Below the pieces are notes generated by a model that saw only the letters and a program-made list of their open reading frames with translations, was not told the DNA's origin and searched no databases. DNA of 64,000 bases from Limnomonas spitsbergensis (taxonomy: Eukaryota; Chlorophyta; Chlorophyceae; Chlamydomonadales): contig JAYJMM010000099.1 of assembly GCA_037349105.1 (NCBI GenBank), forward strand, positions 3,139,501-3,203,500, read 5' to 3'. Of the stretch, positions 1-11,000 are shown in pieces (position 1 is the stretch's first letter; each line of letters begins with the position of its first letter). A program made the position numbers and the translations under genes.

Positions 1-1320
1 GCGTGCATGGTACTGCATGGCTTGCATGCACCACCTACCAGCCACGCACATGTCCTATCAGCATCTCCCATGCACATTTCTAGGTGTACAATGCGTGCAT
101 GGTACTGCATGGCTTGCATGCACCACCTACCAGCCACTCTATGTCCTATCAGCATCTCCCATGAATATTTCTAGGTGTACAATGCGTGCATGGTACTGCA
201 TGGCTTGCATGCACCACCTACCAGCCACTCTATGTCCTATTAGCCACTCCCATGTTCATTTCTAGGTGTACAATGCGTGCATGGTACTGCATGGCTTGCA
301 TGCACCACCTACCAGCCACGCACATGTCCTATCAGCATCTCCCATGCACATTTTGTAGGTGTACAATGCGTGCATGGTACTGCATGGCTTGCATGCACCA
401 CCCACCAGCCACGCACATGTCCTATCAGCATCTCCCATGAATATTTATAGGTTTACAATGCGTGCATGGTACTGCATGGCTTGCATGCACCACCTACCAG
501 CCACTCTATGTCATATTAGCCACTCCCATGAATATTTCTAGGTGTGCAATGTGTGCATGGTACTGCATGGCTTGCATGCACCACCTACCAGCCACGCACA
601 TGTCCTATCAGCATCTCCCATGCACATTTCTAGGTGTACAATGCGTGCATGGTACTGCATGGCTTGCATGCACCACGTACCAGCCACGCACATGTCCTAT
701 CAGCATCTCCCATGAATATTTCTAGGTGTACAATGCGTGCATGGTACTGCATGGCTTGCATGCACCACCTACCAGCCACTCTATGTCCTATTAGCCACTC
801 CCATGAATATTTCTAGGTGTACAATGTGTGCATGGTACTGCATGGCTTGCATGCACCACCCACCAGCCACGCACATGTCCTATCAGCATCTCCCATGAAT
901 ATTTCTAGGTGTACAATGCGTGCATGGTACTGCATGGCTTGCATGCACCTACCAGCCACTCTATTTTTTTTTTTTTTTCAAAAAAAAAGAAAAAAAATTG
1001 TATGTCCTATTAGCCACTCCCATGTTCATTTCTAGGTGTACAATGCGTGCATGGTACTGCATGGCTTGCATGCACCACCCACCAGCCACGCACATGTCCT
1101 ATCAGCATCTCCCATGAATATTTCTAGGTGTACAATGCGTGCATGGTACTGCATGGCTTGCATGCACCACCTACCAGCCATGCACATGTCCTATCAGCAT
1201 CTCCCATGTTCATTTCTAGGTGTACAATGCGAGCATGGTGCTGCATGGCTTGCATGCACCACCTACCAGCCACGCGCATGTCCTATCAGCCACTCCCATG
1301 TACATACCAGCTCCAGTATT
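1..1320. repeat. 92-bp tandem array (about 14 copies)
   Basis: The segment beginning GCGTGCATGGTACTGCATGG recurs about every 91-93 bp (starts near 1, 93, 184, 275, 368 and so on) up to about 1320. Units differ by point changes and small indels and fall into sub-variants (for example ...CACGCACATG... versus ...CACTCTATG...) that alternate along the array, which suggests higher-order duplication. The unit is rich in TGCATGCA palindromes. The open frames across it are by-products of the repeat. The array is cut by the window start. Confidence 0.95.
964..997. repeat. Oligo-T / oligo-A inverted repeat inside the 92-bp array
   Basis: Fifteen T, one C, then nine A, one G and eight A interrupt one unit of the 92-bp array. 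The two halves can fold into an almost pure A:T hairpin. No other unit carries it. It could be a small insertion, a slippage product or an assembly artefact. Confidence 0.85.
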
Positions 1321-2029
1321 GAGTGAATCAGCTACATATCAGCTACATGCCAGCTACAATCCCGTCTCTGGCCGGCGGGCCCATCCATGGCCCCAGCCAT
1401 TAGGTCATAATTTGTATGTCAGTCCAGGTTGTAGGCTGGTCCCAATTTGGCCTTCGGTGGCTGCGGGTAGACCCTTCTAAGGTTGATCGGTGGTCGTAAA
1501 CAAAACTTGTTAACAAGCTGATAAGGAGCCACCGCTAGGTCGAACGGGACCAAACCTGGGCAGGCCTATGAGTGGTAGCCAAAGTAGCATATGGCTGGCC
1601 ACAAATGGGGCTCCGGGCCTGATGCTGGCGTGAAGCCAATACGTACCTGAGACCTGAAAAAATAGGCATTGATGTAAGACGGTCTGTTACGCAGTCCAAC
1701 GGCAATACCGTGTTTCTGATTAAAACCCGTTAAATTCAAAGGACACGGTAATGACGCTGATTGTCATGACTGTAAATTGCTCAACCCTGACAATTATCGC
1801 CCCCCCCCCCCCCCCCCGGTCCGCATCCCTGACCCTACACCCTGGCCCACTGTACACTTTTACCCCCCTCTCCCCCCCCCGTATCCCTGACCTTACGCCT
1901 TGCCTCTGTCCCACTGAACACAATTCGGAGGATCTGGTGCGGTTTGCCACAAAACTCCACATGGAGCACTATTACCCTTCACTTCGTATCCCTGACCCCC
2001 TACCCTGCCTCTGCCGCAATGTGTACCAG
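1321..2029. other. Non-coding stretch upstream of the first visible PPR-cyclin exon
   Basis: It begins with copies of the AGCTACA motif (1330-1360), continues with unique sequence, and has a run of about 17 C at 1801-1817. A decayed copy of the next exon's start lies at about 1926-1960 (GGAGGATCTGGTGCGGTTTG against the real GGAGGATCTAGTGCGCTTCG at 2033). I see no supported coding exon here, so the N-terminus and any transit peptide of the PPR-cyclin gene probably lie further upstream. Confidence 0.6.
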
Positions 2030-2098
2030 GTGGAGGATCTAGTGCGCTTCGTCACGAAACTGGCGCCGCAGGAGAAAGCTGTGCCGGCTGTTGAGCAG
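2030..2098 (+). CDS. PPR-cyclin exon 1 (first visible)
   Basis: Acceptor TACCAG, then 23 codons ([14 protein letters not shown]...AVEQ), then donor GTGCGG. Phase 0 at both ends. It is predicted helical and lies N-terminal to the PPR array. Earlier exons are not visible. Confidence 0.6.
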
Positions 2099-5000
2099 GT
2101 GCGGCCAGGACTGGTGGGCTGCCCGTACTGCTTGTATTGGTGTGTTTGTGTGTACTGTAATGTGAGCGCTCGGTGAGCTGCACGTACTGCTTGTGCGGGT
2201 GCGTTTTTGTGAACCATATTGTACGCGTGTGGTGGGCTGCACATACTGCTTGTGCGTGTGCGTATGTGTGAACCGTATTGTACGCGTGTGGTGGGCTGCA
2301 CATACTGCTTGTGCGGGTGCGTTTGTGTGAATCATATTGTACGCGTGTGGTGTGCTGCACGTACTGCTTGTGCGGGTGCGTTTGTGTAAACCATATTGTA
2401 CGCGTGTGGTGGGCTGCACGTACTGCTTGTGCGGGTGCGTTTGTGTGAACCATATTGTACGCGTGTGGTGGGCTGCACTTACTGCTTATGCGGGTGCGTT
2501 TGTGTAAACCATATTGTATGCGTGTGGCGGGCTTCAAGTACCAGTTTTATGGGCGCCTGTGCGCATGCTGTTCGGGCCAGGCGTGGTTGGCTGCGCGTAC
2601 TGTCATGCACATTTTTCTTCATACCGTGTGTGCATGTTAGCTCGCTGGGCGCTCGTGTGTTCCTTCTATATCTTGTCAATCTTCTCTCCGCCCGACCCTG
2701 CACCCTTTTCTCCCCACACTTTCCGACCCGCCTTGGAGGAACCCTCTTGTCATCTTCTTCCCCAAGGCCTGCACTTCCTGGACAGCAGTGCCATATCTTG
2801 CACAAACGAAGTATTTCCCGTGCCAGTCCTTTCAAAGTCTTTCTCAGCGAGTCTCCTATACCCATCAACACCTCTCTCTCCGACCCGATAATGCACCCCT
2901 TTCTCCTCCCCACATATGCCACACTAACCCTGGGATCTTCTCTTACTTTTGTACAGGGCCTGCACTTCCTGGACAGCAGTGCTGTGGCCGCTCTGCTCAA
3001 GGAGCTGTCCAAGCAGGGCCACATCAGGCGCGCCGTAGAGGTGAGTGCACTGGAAAGGGGGTCTGTTTGGGGTCACGGCCTAGAGGTAGGCTTCAGAACT
3101 TAGGTAATGAAGCTACAGTTCAGCTACAGTTCGGCTACACTTCAGCACACAAGGTGATGGCTGAAAGGGGAGGGGAGGGAAGTTAGGGCATTTCAGGCGC
3201 AGTGCAGTGGTAAGTGAGCGTGGGTAAGCAGGGGCACATCAGGCACACGTTAGACCGGTATGAATACCTGAGTGGGGGAAGGGAGGATGCTGGACAGCAC
3301 ACGAAGTGATAGCGGGGAGGGGAGGGGGTGGGGGGGGGAGCAGGGACACATCAGACGCAGTGTGGTGGGGTGTGTGCTTGGATAACCAGGGGGCACATCA
3401 GGCGTGCTGTACCGGTGTTAGCTACCTCCTCCTTAATTCCTCCTCTACTGCCAACCCCGCCTTCCCCTCGATGCCACGCAGATCTTTGACTGGGTGTGTG
3501 CCCTGGTCCCGGAGCATGAGCTACACTCCCCCCTCCCCCCTCCCCCCTCCCCCTCCCCCCTCCCCCTCTTCCCTCCCCCTCTCCCCTCCCCCCTCCCCCT
3601 CCCCTTAATTCCTCCCCACCTGCTGGGTGCCTGGGTCCCCCTTCCACCCACCCTCAAACACAGATATTTGACTGGTTGCGCGCACTGGGCCCGGAGCATG
3701 AGCTACACTCCCCCCCCCTCCTCCCCCCTCCTCAATTCTTTCCCACCTGCCGGGCCCCCCTCCCCCTCCCTGCCACGCAGATCTTTGACTGGTTGCGCGC
3801 TATGGGCCCGGAGCATGAGTTGCACCGCTTGTGTGACCTGTACACGTACACGACGATGATCTCTCAGGTGAGCCCTAAACCCCAAAACCTGAACCCTAAA
3901 CTCTTAGCCCTTAATCCTTAAACCTTAACCTGACCTTCACACGTGCACGACGATGATCTCTCTGGTGAGCCCTAACCCCCAAACCCTGAACCCTAAACTC
4001 TTAGCCCTTAATCCTTTAACCTAAACCCGACCTTCACACGTGCACAACGATGATCTCTCAGGTGAGCCCTAAACCCTGAGTCTCAGCTGGGGCCTGAACC
4101 CTACACCTCAGGCAAACGGAGGCCAGAGTGTAGCAGGCATGACCTGAGACACGGTGGAGGAGCCGCGGCGTAACTCCTCGAGCTCCAAGCAGACGCCCTA
4201 AGAGCGCAATTTGGATCCCAGACGGTAGAGACGCTATCGCGCTTGAAGGGTTACAAAACCTGCGCCTCACTACGTGGAGGGCGGGTTTTGGGTCCCGGGC
4301 AATAGGCTACGCTGCCTGCCCGGGCGGCTGCTTGGACCTCTTGGAGCCGCTTCTTTAAATGTTGCCGAAAACTATTCATAAACACCTTTATACCTCACCG
4401 AAGCCCTTTAATAATTCCCCTTAAATACAAATTAGAGAACACGTACTTGGATAGCTAGCTGTTATTCATAATTTAGTTGAATTTTTAATCCATAGTACTT
4501 TTTACTTATAGTAAGCTGAAAGGGCCTATACTCTGATGCGTGTTGTGCACTCACCGTCTGGGACCCGAATTGGGTGAAAATCCCCCTGCTCCGCACCGTA
4601 GCGAGCGAGTTGAGGGCACCATCAGTGTTTCATTTTTCTCTAAAGCGTGAAGCGCTTCCGCGACTTAAGAGAATTGGAGAGGCAAAGGAGCTCCCTAAAG
4701 GGGGGTCACTTTGCCTCTCCAATTCTCTAAAGACGCATACCGTCTGGGACCCGAATTTACTTCTTGGAGCTACACATCTACCATCTGTGACCCTTATTGT
4801 GCCGCACCACGCTTTTAAGAATCATCGGGATTACTCAGGGTCCCTGAGGGCACTCAAGCAGAGTAATCCCGATGATTCTCTAAAGCGGGATCCTCAAATC
4901 AGGTAATCACCCTTAACCTCCTGTACCTCCTGAATCCTTGCTGCTAGGCCCTTACCGGATCTAGATCTATGTGTCGATCCTTACCCCTTGCTGCCTAGAC

Positions 5001-8000
5001 CCTACCGGGTCTAGATGTATCCGCTTCCTGATTTCTCGCTTCTGGGACCCCGCCCTATCTAGATCAGTGTGCCTGTGATCTTGGGCCTGCCCTCCTTCAG
5101 TGCAGACCGCACCAGTAGCTGCGCCGCTTGTGCCGCTTGCTGAAGGTAGTGCCCCCTCCATATCTAGATCAGTTTGCCTGTGATCTTGGGCCTGCCCTCC
5201 TTCAGTGCAGACCTCACCAGTAGCTGCGCCGCTTGTGCCGCTTGCTGAAGGTAGTGCCCCCTCCATATCTAGATCAGCGTGCTGTGATCTTGGGCCTGCC
5301 CTCCTTCAGTGCAGACCGCACCAGTAGCTGCGCCGCTTGTGCCGCTTGCTGAAGGTAGTGCCCCCTCCATAGCTAGATCAGCGAGCTGTGATCTTCGGCC
5401 TGCCCTCCTTCAGTGCAGACCTCACCAGTAGCTGCGCCGCTTGTGCCGCTTGCTGAAGGTAGTGCCCCCTCCATATCTAGATCAGCGTGCTGTGATCTTG
5501 GGCCTGCCCTCCTTCAGTGCAGACCGCACCAGTGGCTGCGCCGCTTGTGCCGCTTGCTGAAGGTAGTGCCCCCACCTTATCTAGATCAGCGTGCTGTGAT
5601 CTTGGGCCTGCCCTCCTTCAGTGCAGACCTCACCAGTAGCTGCGCCGCTTGTGCCGCTTGCTGAAGGTAGTGCCCCCTCCATATCTAGATCAGCGTGCTG
5701 TGATCTTGGGCCTGCCCTCCTTCAGTGCAGACCGCACCAGTAGCTGCGCCGCTTGTGCCGCTTGCTGAAGGTAGTGCCCCCACCTTCTCTAGATCAGTGT
5801 GCCTGTGATCTTGGGCCTGCCCTCCTTCAGCGCAGACCGCACCAGTAGCTGCGCCGCTTGTGCCGCTTGCTGAAGGTAGTGCCCCCTCCATATCTAGATC
5901 AGCGTGCTGTGATCTTGGGCCTGCCCTCCTTCAGTGCAGACCTCACCAGTAGCTGCGCCGCTTGTGCCGCTTGCTGAAGGTAGTGCCCCCACCTTCTCTA
6001 GATCAGTGTGCCTGTGATCTTGGGCCTGCCCTCCTTCAGTGCAGACCGCACCAGTAGCTGCGCCGCTTGTGCCGCTTGCTGAAGGTAGTGCCCCCACCTT
6101 ATCTAGATCTGTGTGCCTGTGATCTTGGGCCTGCCCTCCTTCAGTGCAGACCTCACCAGTAGCTGCGCCGCTTGTGCCGCTTGCTGAAGGTAGTACCTCC
6201 ACCTTATCTAGATCTGTGTGCCTGTGATCTTGGGCCTGCCCTCCTTCAGTGCAGACCTCACCAGTAGCTGCGCCGCTTGTGCCGCTTGCTGAAGGTAGTG
6301 CCCCCACCTTATCTAGATCTGTGTGCCTGTGATCTTCGGCCTGCCCTCCTTCAGTGCAGACCGCACCAGTAGCTACGCCACTTGCTGAAGCTTCTGCCCC
6401 CAACGGATCTAGATCTGTGTGCTTTCTGACACCCTTGCTGCAAGTGGCCCCAACGGATCTAGATCTGGATACCCCAAACAAACCCTGGTGCTGCCCCCCT
6501 TCATTGCTGGTTGAGCCAGCTGGTTGCTGGTTGAACTAGCTGGAGCTCTCCGCCGCGCGCCAGAGCTTGTTGCAGGCGCGGCATTGTGTGAAATGTCCAC
6601 ACCTGCAGCCCTCTTACTTGAAATCAAGCCTCTACCCCGAACACCCTTCAGCTTAAGAACCCTTCATCCTGAACCTCCTTGACGCCGAACCCTTGACCCT
6701 GAGAATCCTTGACACCCTGAAAACCCTAACCCTTGACCCTTCACCCCGAATCCCTACAGTGTGGGTCGCACCAGCAGCTCCGCCGTGCGCTGGAGCTCGT
6801 GGCCGAGATGCGCGGCCGTGGGATTATGTGCAACGTCCACACCTACAGTGCCCTCATGAACGTGTGCATTAAGGCCAACGAGCTGGAGCTGGCACAGGAT
6901 GTCTTTAAGCAGGTGTGGAGAGGCGGGTGTTCACACTTGTGTGTGGGGTGGGGTGTGTCCACACTTTCATTACGAGGGATCTCATGAGGGCGCTGCGGGC
7001 TTGGGAATGGTCAATGTGTGGGGGATCGCTGTGTGCTGTCACTTGGTCGCTGACACATGAGCCTGATTGATCTGCAGGACCAAGCATCCCCCCCTCCCAA
7101 CCCTTTACCCGCCTCCCTGCATATGGTGGAGGAGGGCCGTGCTCCCCAACCTAGTGACGTACAATATCCTGATTAACGTGTGGAGCCAAGGATCCACCCC
7201 ACCCCCACCCTCACCCCAACACCAACCCCAATTTCAACCCTCACCCCACTCCCCGTCGGCCACCCCCACCCTCACCCCGCCCCCCACTGGCCACCCCAAC
7301 CCTCACTCCAACCCCTACCCCTACCCCTACCCCAACCCCTACCCCTACCCCTACCCCTACCCCTACCCCTACCCCTACCCCAACCCCTACCCCAACCCCT
7401 ACCCCTCCCTACCCCCAACCCCAACCCCAACCCCTACCCCTCCCTACCCCCAACCCCTACCCCAACCCCAACCCTAACCCCAATCCCAACCCTAACCCCA
7501 CCCCACCCCAAGTCACCAACCCCTATCCCATCCCAACCAGATGGTGGAGAAGGGCTATGGGCCCCATCCTGATCGTTTAAATAAGCGTTATCGAGCACAC
7601 TACGAAGCATTTTACCCCTAATCCCTAACCCCTAACCCCTTACCCCTAACCCTACCCCATCACCGTTGATGGTGGAGGAGGGCTGTGCTTCCTAACCTGA
7701 TCTTTAAATCAGCGTCATTAAGGATCTAACCCCTAATACCTAACCCCTAACCCCCAAGCCCCAACCCCTTACCCCTTACCCTACCCCGTCACCGTAGATG
7801 GTGGAGGAGGGCTGTGCGCCCAACCTAGTGACGTACAACATTCTGATCGATGTCCATGTGAAGAACGGGCACTGGGAGGATGCGGTCTCGCTGCTGGACA
7901 CGCTGGAGGGACAGGTGGGGAGGGAGCGGGGTGTGACGTCTTAGTGGAAAGGGTGTGACGTCTCAAGTGGGAAGGGTGTGACATTTCAGTGGAAAAGGTG

Positions 8001-11000
8001 TGATAGCACAGTGAAAGGGGAGGATGCAGTATCGCTGCTGGACACACTGGCGGGACAGGTGGGGGGAGCGGGGTGTGTCGTCTCAGTGGAAAGGGGAAAG
8101 GGTGTGACATCTCAGTGGAAAGGGTTTGATATGACATCTCTGTGGAAAGGGTGTGGCATCTCAGTGGAAAGGGTGTGACATCTCAGTGGAAAGGGTGTGA
8201 CATCTCAGTGGAAAGGGTGTGACATCTCAGTGGAAAGGGTGTGACATCTCAGTGGAAAGGGTGTGGCATCTCAGTGGAAAGGGTGTGACATCTCAGCGGA
8301 AAGGGTGTGACATCTCAGTGGAAAGGGTGTCATGTGTCAGTGGAGAAGGTGGGACGTCCGTCTCAGTGGAAAGAGTGTGACGTCTCAGTGGACAGGGTGT
8401 GACGTCTCATTGGAAAAGGTGTGATTGCACAGTGAGAAGGGAGGACGCGGTGTTGCTGCTGGACATGCTGGACGGGTAGGTGGGGGAGCGGGGTGTCACG
8501 TCAAAGTGGAAATGGCATCCTAGCCGAGGCCGGCAGCCAGGACACCGTCATTAGCGCTCCCTGCAACAAGGGCGTCCAAGCGCTTCCGCTCGCACACACA
8601 CACACACTCGGACACACACACACACACACACACACACTCGGACACACACACACACTCGGACACACACTCGCACACACACACTCGGACACACACACACACA
8701 CAGCCCCCCCCACAGGTTTTATTCTGACTGTGTGTTGGTCCCCAAAAAGGGAGAAATGCGCGTGTGTTCGGGAAGGAGAGGAGAGGGAGAGTGAAAAGGG
8801 AGGGAAAGAGGGGGGGGAGAGGGGATGGGAACATTGACATAAATATTTCCCGTACGGCAACACACTGTGAGACCCCCCCCCCCCCTACACACACCTGAAC
8901 CCCTCCTGTCCTATCTCCTGTCTCTCTCTCCCCCTGTTCCAGGGCATTCAAGCCGAGGCCCGTACCTACAACACGGTCATTAGCGCCTGCAACAAGGGCG
9001 GGCAGCCGGAGAATGCGCTGGTGGTATACGACCGCATGCTGGCGGCTGGCGTCAAGCCGTCCACCACAACGTACACGGCGCTGATCAGCGCATACGGGAA
9101 GCGGGGCATGGTGAGGGATAGGGTTAGGGGAAGTGGGGCATGGTCAGTGATGGGGGGGGGGGGGGGCGATTTTTTTTATGGAGCAAAGCATCTTCGAAGG
9201 GGCTGACCTGCGCATACGGGAAGCGGGGCATGGTGAGGGATGGGGCTAGTGGAAGGGAAGGGGGGGGGGGGGTGGCAGTATGCATTGCAAGGGCCGAAGG
9301 CACTACCCCCCCTCCATCCTGATCCCACTCCCTCCCTCCTTTCCCTTGAGTTGCTCTTCCTTGAACCCGCTCTCCCCACCCACGTAGGTGGAGAAGGGGT
9401 TGGCGGTATTTCAGAGCATTATTCACCTCTCCCCCTCCCACCTGCCCCCCCCCCCCCCCCGCCCCTTAAAGCCACTCTTTCCCACAGCCCGCTCTCCTAA
9501 CTCAGGTGGAGACGGCGCTGAGTATTGTTTAGAGCATGTCGCCTCTCTCTCTCCCTTCTGCCCCCTGTCCCCCTGATACCTCTCTCCCTCTCCTTCCTGC
9601 CCCTTCCTCTCCGTTCCCCTAAGCTGCTGTTTTCCCGCACCTGCTCTCTCCCCTAGGTGGAGAAGGCGTCGGAGATCTTTCAGGAAATAAGTCACCGCTC
9701 CCCTTCTTACCTGCTCCCCTCTCGCTCCCTCTTCCCGCTCTCCCCCTCCTAGGTGGAGAAGGCGTTGGAGATCTTTCAGGACATAAGTCATTTCTCCCCC
9801 TCCCACCGGCTCCCCTCTCGCTCCCTCCCCCCGCTCTCCCCCTCCTAGGTGGAGAAGGCGTTGGAGATCTTTCAGGACATGAGCCGGCGTGGCTGTGAGC
9901 GGAATGTGATTACTTACTCCTCGCTCATTTCAGCGTGTGAGAAGGTGGGTTTAGGGTAACGGTTTCATCGCATGGGTGTACAGGTGTGTAGGGGGGGTGA
10001 GCGGAATGTGATTACCTACTCCTCGCTCATTTCAGTTTGTGAGAAGGTGGGGTTTTATTGAATGGTTGTATGTACAGGTGCGGGTGGGTGGGTGCGCGTG
10101 TGTGTGGACGTGCATTGCCCGTCTATCGCTCATTTCAGCTTGTGAGAAGGTGGTCATAGCTGAGTGGGTGCGGGTGGGGTGGTGAGTGGAATGTGATTCC
10201 GTACTCCTGGCTCTTTTCAGCTTGGAGGGAGAGGTGCAGGCCTTTGTGTAGGCGCTAAAGAGGTGGTGAGTGTTGGTGAGTGTTTAGTGTTGGAGGTCTT
10301 CCCTCCCTTGTCTAGTGCGGGTGTGGTGGTGAGTGGTGGTGAGTGGAAGGTCGTCACTTCCTACTCTCTTATTTGAGCGTGCCAGGAGGCTTGTTTCTTT
10401 GAGTGGGTGTGCGAACATGTTCGGGTGGGTGTGGCAGTGAGAGGAAAGCCCTAAACCCTAAACCCTCACCATCCTCCTTTATACTCTTAGGCTGGCCGAT
10501 GAGAATTGGCACTGGATCTACTGGCGCGCATGCAGCTCGTGATCACCCTGAACTCCTTCATCTTTGTAATTTATACTCAGGCTGGTCGATGGGAGTTAGC
10601 GCTGATCACTTTCAACTCCCTCATCTTTGCAATTCATACTCAGGCTGGCCGCTGGGAGTTGGCATTGGACCTTCTCGCACGCATGCAGCGTGAGGGCTGC
10701 AAGCCGAACGTGGTCACCTACAACTCCCTCATCGCTGCATGTGCGCACCATGGGGGGCCCTGGGAGAAGGCAGCTGAGCTGTTTGACCGTATGCAGGCTG
10801 AGGTGAGCAGGGGGGAGGATGCAGGGGACAGGGGGAGGCGAGCGAGGAGTGAGTGGTGGGAGGTGAGTAAGGGAAGGCGGCTGAGCTGTTTGACCGCATG
10901 CAGGAGTGAGTGGTGGGAGGTGAGCGGGGGAAGGATGCGGGGTGGACGGTGGGGCAGGTGGAGGCGTGCAAGGAGTTAATGGGGGGAGGTGTGAGGTGAG

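Larger units (their letters stand above)
4071..5055. other. Unique part of intron 3 with two long perfect stem-loops
   Basis: No exon is visible. The ~20-base motif CCGTCTGGGACCCGAATT occurs near 4555 and 4740, and CTCTAAAG occurs three times (about 4638, 4725, 4877). Two inverted repeats with 19-bp perfect arms lie at 4669-4727 and 4818-4879 and are listed separately. Confidence 0.6.

Noticed and set aside
1..1320. CRISPR array or protein-coding repeat gene
   Set aside because: Units are directly adjacent with no unique spacers, and the sequence context is eukaryotic. The overlapping frames come from the repeat.
5056..6481. Minus-strand repetitive protein ([11 protein letters not shown]...)
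   Set aside because: Unit length 105 bp is divisible by three. The satellite is better explained as exon 4 junction echoes on the plus strand.
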